64,000 bases of DNA from Carettochelys insculpta. Taxonomy: Eukaryota > Chordata > Testudines > Carettochelyidae. The notes beneath the pieces are model-generated. The model was not told where the DNA came from. It worked only from the letters and a program-made list of their open reading frames with translations, and searched no databases. The stretch lies in contig NC_134137.1 in assembly GCF_033958435.1 (NCBI RefSeq), positions 109,130,501 through 109,194,500 of the forward strand, read 5' to 3'. The position numbers and the translations under genes were made by a program. This document shows positions 44,304 to 55,524 of the stretch, in pieces (positions within the stretch are counted from its first letter, which is position 1; each line of letters begins with the position of its first letter).

Positions 44304-46835
44304 ATGACTTGAATGACATAGTTCCTGTGTGACAAGTTATCTAAATGTTTTGTCTGGTAAATTTGATATTCTGTCATCCTCTGCAAAATTGTTAGGCAGG
44401 GCAAAGGTGATCTGTAGGCTTCTTTTTTATCTTAATTTTAATTGTTTCAGTGTAGATCCATCCAAAACCCATAAAAATTTGTAACATGAGGAACTGCTGA
44501 TAGCGTGTGAAGCAACACATTGTACAGTATGTGTACTTTGTAGACACTCTCAGGGCAGGACTACACTAGAAGGAAAGGTTGATTTAAGCTATGCAACTTG
44601 AGTTAAGTTAGTAGAATAACTCAAACTGACATAGTTTAGATCTACTTACCATGAGATCCACACTTTGGAGGGGGAGGGTTCACAGAAAAAAAGTTCCAGC
44701 CAACTGCTCTTAGTCATCTCATTCTGCTGTAGTACCTGAGTCAATGGGAGAGTGATCAGTGGTTGATTTAGTGGGTCTTTACTAGACTCACTATATCACA
44801 CACCAATGGATTGATTGCTGCAGAGTTAAGCCCTTAGTTCAAGCAGTTTATTTCTATGAAAACCAAAAAGGGTTGGATGTGGATATGAGAAGTGCAGTGT
44901 ACGCAAAGGTAAGTTTAAGCCACCTTTCTTCCTTCCAACAAAAATCAGAATAATTCATGGCTGGTCAAAATTATACCCAGTTATCCACAATTCCAAAGTT
45001 TCACTCTGACAGTTGGGGATTGCTGGAGCCCAGGATCCCTGTTAGCATTCACTTTTTGCCAAGGTCTGAGAGGGAGAGGTATAGAGCCCAGCTGAAAGCT
45101 GGTTCCAGGATATAGTCCTTAATCGAAAATGTCCTAACATAATAAGTGGTGTTTTATAACAAACTAAAGACATGATATAGCTTGGGAAAATGCACAACAC
45201 CAACAATGAATAATTAATAACCTTTCAAGGTCATTAATTGCTCAACAAATTCTCAAGATCCTGATTATGAGAACAACTGATTGGTAATGCAATGGCCAGC
45301 ATAATTTTCATTACTGCTTAAGCATAACCAAGTGGATTTTTAGAGGTTTTTATGATTAGTTGATTTCTTCAACCTGCTTTTCAGGGAGGCTGAGCAATAA
45401 CTTGCTATTTATATTCCTGTCCAGCACACGTTTGCATTTTACATTTTTGTAAACTAAATGAGTTGTTTCATGTTTCTCTCTCTCAAATTTGATTGTAAAA
45501 ACAAAATAGAGCCATAAAAGAACTAGATGGCCATCTGCATTTGTAATCTTTTGCATCTCTCTATAATGTATCAGTGAATCCTTACAGCTCATAATTACTG
45601 CAATAACTTATCTGATGATCTGCATAAAGTGCTAGTTAGCATTGCTGCAAATATTAATTCTTTATAGAGCAAGGCATTCAGCAACTATCACAGATCCAGG
45701 CAGTTTTCCACAGTTAAATGCTAAGGAGAAACATGGGGTTAATTTTCTGAATCAGAATGCTTTTCAGAGCCCAGTTTTAAGAAAATCCTTGTACCCTGTC
45801 ATTTTAGTGAGTATCATCCAGCGTATTTTCTAGTGAAGTATCTGCTTCTGCATTGTGGCATCACTTTTACTCTCCTAAAAATCTACCAAATTTACCACAT
45901 GCACATTTAATTGCTACTTATCTAAAATAGTGCTGATTCACTTAGGCTTCTGTCTTCTATTCACATGATAGATTTTAAGTGCCATTATTTAACTGGTGAT
46001 GTGTCTCAGCATGCCAACGTCAAGTACAGAAGCCCTAATGGTGTGGATCAGTTACCAAGATTATTTACCATGTATGAAACTGCCAGGAGATAGAAGAGGC
46101 TTGATAATTTTGGTTCTCAACATGAGCGGTAATAAGGTTGTTTCTTGAACAATGCTGTCTCTTGGGAAAAACCAGCTAACACAGCATTACCTAAACCCCA
46201 TAACACACAGTAACTTCATATGCTCATTGTTTGCCCCAACACTGCATCTATTCTCTCATAATTTATTGGTTTGTGTATTCATATTCTGTCCAGTGTTTTA
46301 CAGTTTTGAAGGACACAAGGCACATCTGTGTAAGCACTTGGTGCAGCACTGATTTTTCACTTTGTATAGTAAAGGTGCAAACACATGTTGTTAATGTACA
46401 GAAGCCATTACTGTGATTGCTATAATCATGTCTGGGAAGCAAAGGGAAGACCCAAAAGAACTCTTTCAGAAGGATGTGAGGGTCAAAGTAGAATTTCATT
46501 AGGGACTGTTTCAAAATTCTTGTCCATTCAGGAGGCTTAAATTGCATCGTATGAGCTGTTCTAACCAGCTGCACAATTACATTATGTGAGGGTTTGGATT
46601 GCTTGGAGAGTGAACACATTTCACTGTGTGTTCAGTTATTTGTAATTCTGTGCTGAGCGTGGCAATATTTTACTATAATTTAATTTGACATATTGCCATT
46701 TTGCAAATGTATATTATCTTATTCAGCTGAAATTGTGATGTTATGCTGAGATATGGAGAATAAAGACTAGTTCTATAAAGTATCTCTAAAGTAAGACGAT
46801 ACCACACTGCCTTCATTATGAAGTTTGCTTTGTAC
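44304..46835. other. Gene-free stretch
   Basis: At 44548-44940 a GGGCAGGACTACACTAGAAG phrase followed by GATTTAAGCTATGCAACTTG suggests a decayed MITE of yet another family, with the right end unclear. The rest is AT-rich and unassigned. Frames up to 118 codons (46263-46619) show no domain. Confidence 0.45.
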
Positions 46836-46856
46836 ACATCTCTTTGCTTCACTGGA

Positions 46857-47010
46857 CCTAGCCACACCATCAGGGACTTGTACACCTGCACATCCATTAA
46901 TGTGATATATACCATCATGTGTCAGCAATGCCCCCCTGCCATGCACATTGGACAGACTGGACAGTCTTTGTGACAAAGGACAAATGGACATAAATAAGAT
47001 ATCAGGAATT
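46857..47010 (+). pseudogene. PLE GIY-YIG endonuclease remnant
   Basis: A frame-shifted, stop-containing reading gives HTIRDLYTCTSINVIYTIMC, QQCPPAMHIGQTGQSL, then QRTNGHK. It aligns with the PLE at 61.6 kb (HTIRGSFTCTSTNIIYPIMC, IYFGQTGRSL). In PLEs this domain cuts target DNA. An in-frame stop follows QSL. Confidence 0.75.
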
Positions 47011-47068
47011 GGATTACACATAAACCTATGGGGAACACGTTAATTTCCCAGGACATAAATACAATAAT

Positions 47069-47267
47069 GGGCATGGGATAGCTCAGTGGTTTGAGTATTG
47101 GTCTGCTAAACCCAGGGTTGTGAGCTCAATTGTTGAGGTGGCCATTCAGGGGCAAATAGATTTAAAAAAAAAAAAGATCTGCTAGGGATGGTTCTTGGTT
47201 CTGCCAAGAGGGCAAGGGACTGGACTTGATGACCTCCCAAGGTCCCTTCCAGCTCTATGATGGACCC
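47069..47267 (+). mobile_element. tRNA-derived SINE with CR1-like tail
   Basis: Head GGGATAGCTCAGTGGTTTG (A-box), then CTGCTAAACCCAGGGTTGTG and AGCTCAATTGTTGAGG (B-box). After an A-rich spacer the tail reads TGCCAAGAGGGCAAGGGACT, then GATGACCTCCCAAGGTCCC. A Pol III-type head with a CR1-like tail is the layout described for cryptodiran turtle SINEs. It interrupts the PLE. No clear duplication is seen. Confidence 0.85.
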
Positions 47268-47680
47268 TAAAGCAGCTGTCTTGTTATAAAGTGATTTTAC
47301 CACTCGATTACAAAGGGAGACATCTGACTCAGAATTCATTGGCAAGTTTGACACATTTAATCTGAGGCCTAACAGAGATTTTAATCATCTTATGTGTTAA
47401 AAGAACAATTTCCACACCTTTGATGTTCACAGGAATGGTACCCATCCCAATTAATTTAATTTATTCTTTCCACGGGTCCTATTAATAATACATGACTTCC
47501 TCACCCTTTTTTCCCCTTCTTTGTCCTCCCGGGCCCCATAGGTGTATATATACGCTGCATTCTCACTTTTGCTCCAGAATCTAAAGAAGTGAGTCTTGCC
47601 CATGAAGGCTCATTATCTAGTAAAATTGTTAGTCTTTAAGGTGCCACAGGACTGCCCTTTCTTTGGGTGAAGCTAGAGAG

Positions 47681-49621
47681 TCACACGGGTAGCCCTCTGA
47701 ATCTCTTTGCATTGTTATTTAATACATTTTTCCCTCTTGTGTGAACAGGTGAATTTGGTAACTTCATTGACTGACTTTCCTTAAGAGAAATAAAATGAAT
47801 TAGCCTGTGGAGAGAGGCAGGGTTGTAGGGAAATTGGGTATAATCTTTATATCTTTCATTGGGAAGAAATGACTCTTTCAGTATGTCCACTTGCCACCTG
47901 ACCACTGTCCATGTAATTTGTGCCCCCATCCTGGTGGTACCCACACCCAGTTTTCTCCTCGCCTGTGGAACTCAGTTGCCCCTAATCCCCTAATTGTCTC
48001 AGTGACCTACTGCTGTTCATCATCTACTCCATTTCCACAGGAGCAAACTGCAGTTTTTATTGACCACTCACCACAGGCCAGGGGAGTTGGACCTGCTGCT
48101 TACTCCTGCTCTGCCTGATCTTTTGCAGCCTTAGGACCTTCCTGGTCCCCTGTTGCTGGGCCTCAGCATGGGATTTACTCAGGCCACACCTCCCCTGGCT
48201 CACTCTGCTTTTTCCTCAGCACTGCTCTGTCCAAGATGCCCCAGCCTGCAGGCAGCTTGGTCCCTCTCCCTCTAGAGCTGGAGCAAGAGTGGGCTTCTTC
48301 TCTCCAGCAACCTTTCTTATAGGGCCCACCTGGGTCCTCGTTGGCTGTCTTCAGCCTCTTTCTGATTGGCTTCTGGCTCCAGCCCTCTCCCAGGGTTGCT
48401 TTAAGCCCTGGTAACCCAGGACGGGGCCCCATTGCAGCCCTATTATAATACTACAGGTTTAACCTTACCCAGGGCTGATCGTCCGTAAGTCAATTACTCT
48501 GTTTTTTTGGCTAAATGTTGCCAAATGAACATTGTGTGTTTACAATGTGCCAGTATTTACTCTGCTTACAATACTGTCAAAGTATTTCAGTTTCATGATA
48601 CTAAATATGTTGTATAAAACAAACATAACAAAATTATACTGAAAATAGATGATAATTTCTAAGTTAACTATTATGAGCAGATCATCATTTATATGGTGGA
48701 AAAAAGCTCTTCTAGGGTAAAAGAAACAATGAGTTTTAATTCATGCAGTTCCCCCTGCACCATTCCATCACAGGCCTGGCCAGAGTTTTGCTCTTACCTC
48801 TCTGGAACTGACAGGGTATTTTATTTTACTGTATAAATCTGTGGGGCATAAGAGGTTAGTGGAGTGGAGTTCTGGTACTTCTATGCAGAGACCCCGTGCC
48901 TCTGTATTGTTTTTATGATGCTCTGGAATCCATGCCTGGCCACGTCACCAGCTAAGTGACTCCTGCCCTTAAGCCACCTACTGACATGCAGTTTCCAGTC
49001 CTTAGCATGCAACCATAGAGCTGCTTCTGAGAAGTCAGGGGACTGGAGCATGATGCTACAAAGGAGACCTCTGCCATTCCATTGCTCCCAGACCAGATCC
49101 ACTAGATGTATATGGTTACCTATATTAATATAGGTGATGTACACAAGTGTGTGGACCTCAACAATTACCATAGCGGCAAGCCTGATTCTTTTTACATCTC
49201 CATGAGGTCAGACAAAACAATAGTGTTTTATAGCCAGTCTCTTTTGTGGAGTTACTGATAGGGCTTCACTGTAATGTGAGGCGGCTGCAGCCAGATCAGA
49301 ATAACATAAAAAATATTCTCCAACTTTCAAGACTGACTGATTCATTGAGAAAGGTTCAATGGGAGCAACCAAGTAAGCCTCTTTCTTCCCTATCTCTTTA
49401 AGCTGCTGGGAAAGAATACACAATAAAGATTTTCCTAAGAATGCTGTTCCTTGTTTCTTCTCCCAGTACTCTGGTGACAGGATGTATGTAACAGGCTTCG
49501 CGTATCACTTCTAAAAACACATAGTAATTTTTTAAAAAAATTTTAGCTGTTTTATTAGTATTTTTGTTGTACATACCTTCCCTTCTCTCAGTCAGTTAAG
49601 GATTTTGTAGTCAACTAAATA
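47681..49621. other. Gene-free stretch
   Basis: The 47880-48480 part is richer in C and may be an unclassified repeat. No domain is visible in any frame on either strand. Confidence 0.45.
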
Positions 49622-49629
49622 CTCTACAG

Positions 49630-50427
49630 CAAGGTGTCCCAAACTGGAGGCTGTGAAGAAATTCCCGGGGGAGGCATGAGGCAACTCAGCTCCCCTCCCG
49701 CCATCATCCCCTGCACCCAAAGAAAAATCTGGACTTTGCTTCCGGCTCTCAGCCCCTGCCATTTTACATGGGTGACCTGGCACAGCCACTATGAAAAGCA
49801 GGCAGCTGACGAAGACCCACGTGAAGCTAGCTGCCTCCTGCAAACTTGAGTGAGTGTGGAATGGGGAGGGAAGGAGGAAAAGAATCGGGTTAGAAGGGGG
49901 CTAGGGGTGCTTGGCTTGGGGGAAGGGGAACTGGGGGTGCCTGACTTTGGGGAAAGGTAGGGGCTTGGGTGGGGGGGCTCATGGGCTTGGGTGACCAGCT
50001 TGCTGGGTTTGTGGGGCTTGGGTGGCTGGCCCCAGCGTTGCAGGGCTTGGGCGGTACAGGCTGGTGGCTAGGTGGTTGGCCTCGTCTGTGTGGGGCTCAT
50101 GTGGCTGGTGGGTGGGCGGCTAGCCCCAGCAGCATGAGGCTTGGGCGGGCAGCTGGTGCAGGCAGCTCTGGAGGCTGGCACGGGGCTCAGGCAGCTGGCC
50201 AGCTGGGGCTGCACCAGGCACCTGGAAGGGGCCAAGAAAAACTACCTGTGCTTATTTTTAATTTTAAATAACATTTTTATATTAAGTTTTTGTGTTTATT
50301 TTAAATTACAAATTGAATTTTTTGTTGAAAGTGGGGTTGGATAATGGTAAAGGAGAGGTGGGAGGGCGTGAGGGTTTCTGAAAACTCAAAAGAGGGGGTG
50401 TGATGCCGAAAAATTTGGGAACCACTG
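49630..50427. mobile_element. hAT element, CTCT-CA- duplication
   Basis: 798 bp. The ends CAAGGTGTCCCAAACTGGAG and TTTGGGAACCACTG are the CAGTGGTTCCCAAA hAT type. The flanks CTCTACAG and CTCTGCAA match at 6 of 8. The interior is strongly G-rich (GGCTTGGG and GGCTGG repeats at 49900-50230), then AT-rich. No transposase. Confidence 0.75.
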
Positions 50428-51014
50428 CTCTGCAACCAGGAAAGAAATATCATTGACTGCCAGGGATATGAACTAGCCCTCTACTTGAGCTCTAAGAATC
50501 ACAGAAGTAGAATATATGAACAATAGGAGAGATATTCTTCTTTGGTGTGAGGACTTGTCAGCGCGGGTCAAATACCTGGAGACCACACTTTGAAATACAG
50601 GCGTATTGAAAATAAAAATTATAAATCATCTCAGAGCCTTGGCAACTGCCTTTTGCCTCAGAACCCTGGCTCCCTGCTGGAGTTTTGGCAGTGTCACTTC
50701 AAGTTGCCTGGGGAGCTTGCAGATCACAGAACTCAAGTTTCGCTTCATGGCTAGTGTCAGAGGCTGAGTACTAGTGCACTGGAGAACTGAAAAGCCCAGA
50801 GGGAAAATCAGAAGCAGGAAACTGTTCAGATTAGAACAACAGATGGACAAAAAATCAGTGACGATATCACTTCCTCATGTTGGTCGGCAGTGTATTATGC
50901 AAGCTGCAGGTGTTTTTGCAGATAAATCTGGGTCAGGTGGACAAGCAAGAGCTTATCCTTACACTGTGCAGGGCCCCCTTCTAACCCCTCCAATCCTGTG
51001 CATCAACAGTAACA
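50428..51014. other. Unassigned spacer
   Basis: No gene or named repeat. Short frames on both strands lack domains. Confidence 0.45.
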
Positions 51015-51262
51015 GAGAGAAAGCCGTGCTAGCCTATATGCTATCAAAACAAAGAAGCAGACCAGTAGCACTTTAAAGACTGACAGAATAATTTATTAGG
51101 TGATGAGCTTTCGTGGGACAGACCCACTTTTTGGTTCTCTGTGCCTTAAATATTGAGTCTGTTCTGGTCTGGCTATGGTCTGAAGAAGTGGGTCTGTCCC
51201 ATGAAAGCTCATCACCTAATAAATTATTCTGTTAGTCTTTAAAGTGCTACTGGACTGCTTTT
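51015..51262. mobile_element. Inverted PLE termini
   Basis: The left arm has AGTAGCACTTTAAAGACTGA followed by TTTATTAGGTGATGAGCTTT and GGGACAGACCCACTT. The right arm is its complement: AAGTGGGTCTGTCCC, AAAGCTCATCACCTAATAAA, then TTAGTCTTTAAAGTGCTACT. The centre is near 51150. This is the third copy of the head-to-head arrangement and the best preserved, with arms of about 85-95 bp. Confidence 0.75.
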
Positions 51263-51603
51263 TTGCTTTGATTATGCACCAATAGATACCTATATTCTCA
51301 CTTACATATATACTAGCATAATAACCACTGAGCAACCCAGAAGATTTTGACCCAATAGTTTACATTAGTTATTTTGTCTGAGGAATATTTCTAAGATTTT
51401 CTGAATGCAATATTATTAAACGGTTTATGTGAGTAACTCTTCACAAATGGAAGAAAGGTTTCACAAGATGTTCCTTTGGATAGTAATTAATTCCTCTAGT
51501 AGCCCTGCTGAAGTGAATGGGACTGTCTCAGAAACAAAGTACCACTGACTTTGAGCAAAGGTAGCAGAATCTGGCCCATATGCAGTCAGTCCAGTGCGAC
51601 CCC
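51263..51603. other. Unassigned spacer
   Basis: AT-rich, nothing recognised. Confidence 0.45.
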
Positions 51604-51626
51604 CAGCCAGACATCATAGGCTCATA

Positions 51627-51880
51627 GGCTATGCCTCCACATGCTGCAGCATGGTAATGAACCATTTGGAAGATGCTAATGAGGCATGGTTGCAAATTTC
51701 CTATGCCTCATTGGCATATGGGCATGTGGTTTGGAGTCTGGAAGAAGCTCTTCCGGACTCCGAACCACATGCCCATATGCTAATGAGGCACATGAAATTT
51801 GCATCTGTGCCTCATTACCATCTTCTGGACGGCTCATTACCATGCTGCTTCTGGAAGAAGCAGCATGTGGAGACGCAGCC
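51627..51880. mobile_element. Short inverted-repeat MITE, ATA duplication
   Basis: 254 bp. The ends GGCTATGCCTCCACATGCTG and CAGCATGTGGAGACGCAGCC are flanked by ATA (51624-51626, 51881-51883). The arms pair nearly fully: GAAGATGCTAATGAGGCAT, CCATATGC and GTCTGGAAGAAGC. It lies in the CR1 tail. Confidence 0.9.
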
Positions 51881-51914
51881 ATAGACTTTAAGACCAAAAG
51901 GGACCATCATGACT

Positions 51915-52732
51915 GGGGGGGTCTCAAACTCCTGGTCCACCAGCCCTGTGAGGCGTGAGCAGTTCCACAGTGTGGCCCACCCATGGCTGTTGGAATGTGG
52001 GTCACTGCAGCCCTTTGGCAGGGGGTGCCATACCCTTTGCTCAAGCCCAGCCGCTGCTCCATTCCTCCCACACTGCACTCCTTTCCTTAAGCCCCCTTCC
52101 CAGAGGCATGTGGCCTCAGAGATTACCAGAGGGCCTGGTGCAGGGAAGCAGCAAGGAGTTGGGCCCCCCTGCAATCTCTGTGGTGGCAGAAGCAGAGCAA
52201 CTGGGCTGACCTGGGAGATGGTGGCACAGCAGAGCAGGCTGCTGCATTGCTTCACTTCTTTGCTGCTCCCACTACCATGGTGAGTGCAGGAGGTCCTGAA
52301 TCCTGCTGGGGCCCCAGTGCCTCCAAGGCCTCCTGGGCTAACCTAAGTATGAGGAACTGTTCTGTGCACAGGAGAGTTAGGGTGGCTACCATGGGATCCC
52401 CAAAATGTGGGACTGGGGTGGTTGCCACAAACCATGCTACGGATGGATGGCTCTGCACACACATACCCTGGGCCACAGAAATATGCTGGTAGTGTTGTGG
52501 GGCTAGCAGCCAGAAGCCCGTTTAGCCCTGCTGGGCTGTGGGCCCCCAGGTGAGGTTTAAATTACCAGGAGACATAGGGAGGGGCTGGGTCATGTGGGTA
52601 GCAGGTGAGGACAAGGCAGGGTCAGGAGACCTTCCCTTCCACCTACCCCAGCCAGTGGGGGCTGCGCACTTGCTCACTAGGAGGAGTTGAGGACTGAGAG
52701 GGGACTTGGGTAAGCTGAGTTTGAGCCCCTAA
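51915..52732. mobile_element. hAT element, TCATGAC- duplication
   Basis: 818 bp. The ends GGGGGGGTCTCAAACTCC and GTTTGAGCCCCTAA are of the CAGGGGTCTCAAACTC type. The flanks TCATGACT (51907-51914) and TCATGACC (52733-52740) match at 7 of 8. The interior is GC-rich with no transposase. CR1 text continues directly beyond the right flank. Confidence 0.85.
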
Positions 52733-52845
52733 TCATGACCAGTGTAACTTCCTGTACATTACCAGCCAGAGAGCCTCACCCACCCACCCCTGTTAGGCCC
52801 CAACCGCTGGCTGAGTTGCTGAAGTAATCAAATCGTGGTTTAAAG

Positions 52846-53530
52846 CCGGGGTGGGGAACCAACTGCTCACAGGTTGGATCCAACCCACAGCTGCCCTTGA
52901 TGCAGCCCACAAGGCTTGGGGCTCCTTGCTGCAAGAGGAAGCCCTGAGCCTTCTGGGCCTGGTCAAGGCAAACCAGAGGAGGATCCAGCCCATGGGCTCT
53001 GTCTGGCAAGGGGAGGAAGTGGCTGTGTGTGAGGCAGGGGGAGTGCTTCCTGCAGGCACTCCCCTTGGCTTCCAGGCCAGTAGAAGCAGTTGTGGGGAGT
53101 GAGTGTTGCCTGCAGTGAGGGCTTCCCCACAGCTTGTAGGGCGGCATGGAGCCATTTGCACCTTGCTGGGCTGCACTAGATAAGAGCCCAATCCCCTGCC
53201 CCCTCCCACCAGCCCCTCCACACCCAGCCCACTCCCCGGCAGCCTCCTCCCATACCCTAATATTTGGCCCCACCCCAGAGCTTAGTCAAGCAGGCAGTCT
53301 ACTAGCCCAGGGTCCCCAGAAAAGTTAATCCAACACTGGGTGTAAGCCTTGAGGCTTGGCCCTTCCTCCTGGGGCTGGAACTTGAGGGGAATAAGCAAGT
53401 GCTTTTTTCCCCCCTTGCTCAGTAGGGGGGCAAGTCACTGAGGGTTATTTGTTTCTCACTTGTGTGTGGCCCCTCACTGAGTTTTCTGTGGGTCAGTGGC
53501 CCCCTACCTGAAATAGGTTCCTCACCCCCA
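52846..53530. mobile_element. hAT element, GTTTAAAG duplication
   Basis: 685 bp. It starts CCGGGGTGGGGAACCAACTG and ends with AGGTTCCTCACCCCCA. The 8-bp flank GTTTAAAG is identical on both sides (52838-52845, 53531-53538). It is inserted in the same CR1. No coding region. Confidence 0.9.
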
Positions 53531-53694
53531 GTTTAAAGACGTGAATCTACCACATAAGCTACCTTAAATCTGCAAGTGCCCAGTGTGACATGCTGCAGAG
53601 GAAGGTGAAAACCCCCAGGGTCTCTGCCAATCTGATGGAAAATTGCTTGCCAACCTCTCATGTGAGGATTGCAGGTGGGCAAGACCCACCAGAC

Positions 53695-55524
53695 CAGGGC
53701 TAGCCAAAATATGGTCCACGAGCTGAATCTGGCCCACAAAGCCACCAGATCCAGCCCATGGATGCAGGGAGGAGCCTCAGGCAGGCTCTGTGCCTGCCCC
53801 ACCCATGCACACCGCTTAGAAAAGCGGCTGCAGGGCCCCTGTTTGTTTTTCACCAGCTGTAGCCCGGGCTGGGGGAGAAGGTTCACATGCCACTCCCCAC
53901 CCTTTAGCAGCCAAAGCAAGCTTCCTTGCTGCAGCACAGAAAGCACACTGCACCTCTCCCCATCTCCTCAAATTTATAGCTATGTAGAGACACACATGGC
54001 CCCTGGCGTGGCAGGGCAGGCACAGAGCCTGCCTGAGAACTGTTGTACCAAAAAGTATTGCAAGGAATCTTTTCAGGGGGAAAAGACAAAACACCACATT
54101 TATTGGTAACACACATATAGCAATCAACACTCATATACATATGATATATTACACACACACACGCGCACAAGCACACTCCTGTCTTGTTGCTGTTAATCAA
54201 TAGTTGCTCCCCGTAACTGCACTGGCCCAGTGAGTTAGATGGGGGAGGGGTGGAGCTGGGCTTCTGTTGATCTGGATCGGTGCTCCAATGTTGACCAGAC
54301 AAACCCGGGGTCCCTGTGCAAGACGCCTTCCATTTATAGTGTTCTTTCTCCTGTGCATGTTGACACCAGTTAGCCATCTCATGCGCGTATGCGTAATCTG
54401 GAAGAGCAGTCTTACGAATATGCATTTAGACATCAGTGGCACCTTCTCCTGGGTGGTGCTTCCAAAAGCAGGCACTTGTTGGTGACTCCCAAGGCATCTG
54501 ACGAAGCAGGTCTTTGCCCATGAAAGCTTATGCTCCAAAATATCTGTTAGTCTATAAGGTGCCACAAGACTTCTTGTTGTTCTCAAGGCATCCATATGCC
54601 CAGTCTTCTTTTGATGGGCCACTTCACAGGTTCCATTGTTCTTCTCATTCATCTTGGATCTAGCTTCTGTCCCTTCTCCAAACCTTGCAATACCTGGAGG
54701 TGCTTGTCTTCCACGCCTTATCCATCCACACCTCATTCACTCAACATGGCAATCAATGAAGCAATCCGAAAATAAAGGGTACAAAGAGGTTTTCTTTACC
54801 TTATCTACTTCTAGGAATATTCTACAAAATATAAAATTTCTATGTAAAAACAATTAATACAAAGTTTCTACATTCTATATGAAAATATACCAAATTCCCA
54901 TGTGAACAGACAATACAAAGTTTCTACGTTCTAAATGGAAAGGATACTAAATTTCTATATAACAGGGCTTAATACAATGATACATAAAATAACTTGCTAC
55001 AATATTTAAAAACTCCAGTGAGAAAACAGTTAAAACAAATATATACCTACAGAATCAGCAGGGCTGCTGGCTGGGAGTCACCCAGGTAAACCTCCCAAGC
55101 CACAGCCTGCCTCTGGGACCCCAGCACTTCCTCCCCCCCAGTCCTCTGCCCCCCAGTCCTGCTTCTCTACCCCACATAACCCAAGCCCTCTGCTTTCCTT
55201 CACCCATAACCCACATAACTCTAACACTCTGCCCCCTCCTGCCCCCGTACTTTCTCCCACACCCTGCATCCCAATCCCCTGCCCCAGGTCACAACCCTAA
55301 CCCCTGAACCCCTGTCCCCTTCTCCAGATTACAACAGCCTCCTTCACCCAAACTGCCTCCCAAACTCTCCTGCAGCCGCATCCCTTACCCCAAGCTCCTT
55401 TCTTTGCCCAGCCTCCTGCCAAGATCCCACACCTCCTCCATTAGTATCATGGAACGGTGCAGCTCTTGACCCCTTTCCAAATTCTTGGGGTACCCTCCCC
55501 ATCCAAAATTATTGCCCACCCCTG
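53695..55524. mobile_element. hAT element with further nested repeats
   Basis: 1.83 kb. The ends CAGGGCTAGCCAAAATATGG and GCCCACCCCTG are bounded by CACCAGAC (53687-53694) and CACCAGTC (55525-55532), 7 of 8. Its interior includes a PLE terminus at 54490-54585 and LTR-like text near 54040-54110 (TTTATTGGTAAC after a GACAAAACACCACA block), so other elements landed inside. No hAT transposase frame. Confidence 0.8.
54490..54585 (+). mobile_element. PLE terminal fragment inside hAT
   Basis: GACGAAGCAGGTCTTTGCCC, then GAAAGCTTATGCTCCAAAAT and GTCTATAAGGTGCCACAAGA. This is the same text as at 400-470. Only one arm is clear here. Confidence 0.65.

Larger units (their letters stand above)
46836..47680 (+). 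mobile_element. Penelope-like element 3' part, split by SINE
   Basis: The plus strand carries a GIY-YIG endonuclease remnant (46857-47010), then a SINE (47069-47267), then the PLE C-terminal text. After the SINE the frames give pieces like NSLASLTHLI and RDFNHLMC. The 3' terminus is AAGAAGTGAGTCTTGCCCAT, then GTTAGTCTTTAAGGTGCCAC. This links the terminal repeats elsewhere in the window to PLE. Confidence 0.75.

Noticed and set aside
47069..47140. Functional tRNA gene
   Set aside because: A- and B-box text is present, but the cloverleaf is not complete and a CR1-like tail follows, so it is a SINE head.
51594..52283. Overlapping frames of 90-146 codons on both strands
   Set aside because: They lie in the MITE and GC-rich hAT body. 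The inverted repeat produces paired frames.
53816..54736. Frames up to 179 codons on the minus strand
   Set aside because: They run through hAT, PLE-terminal and LTR-like sequence without any domain.
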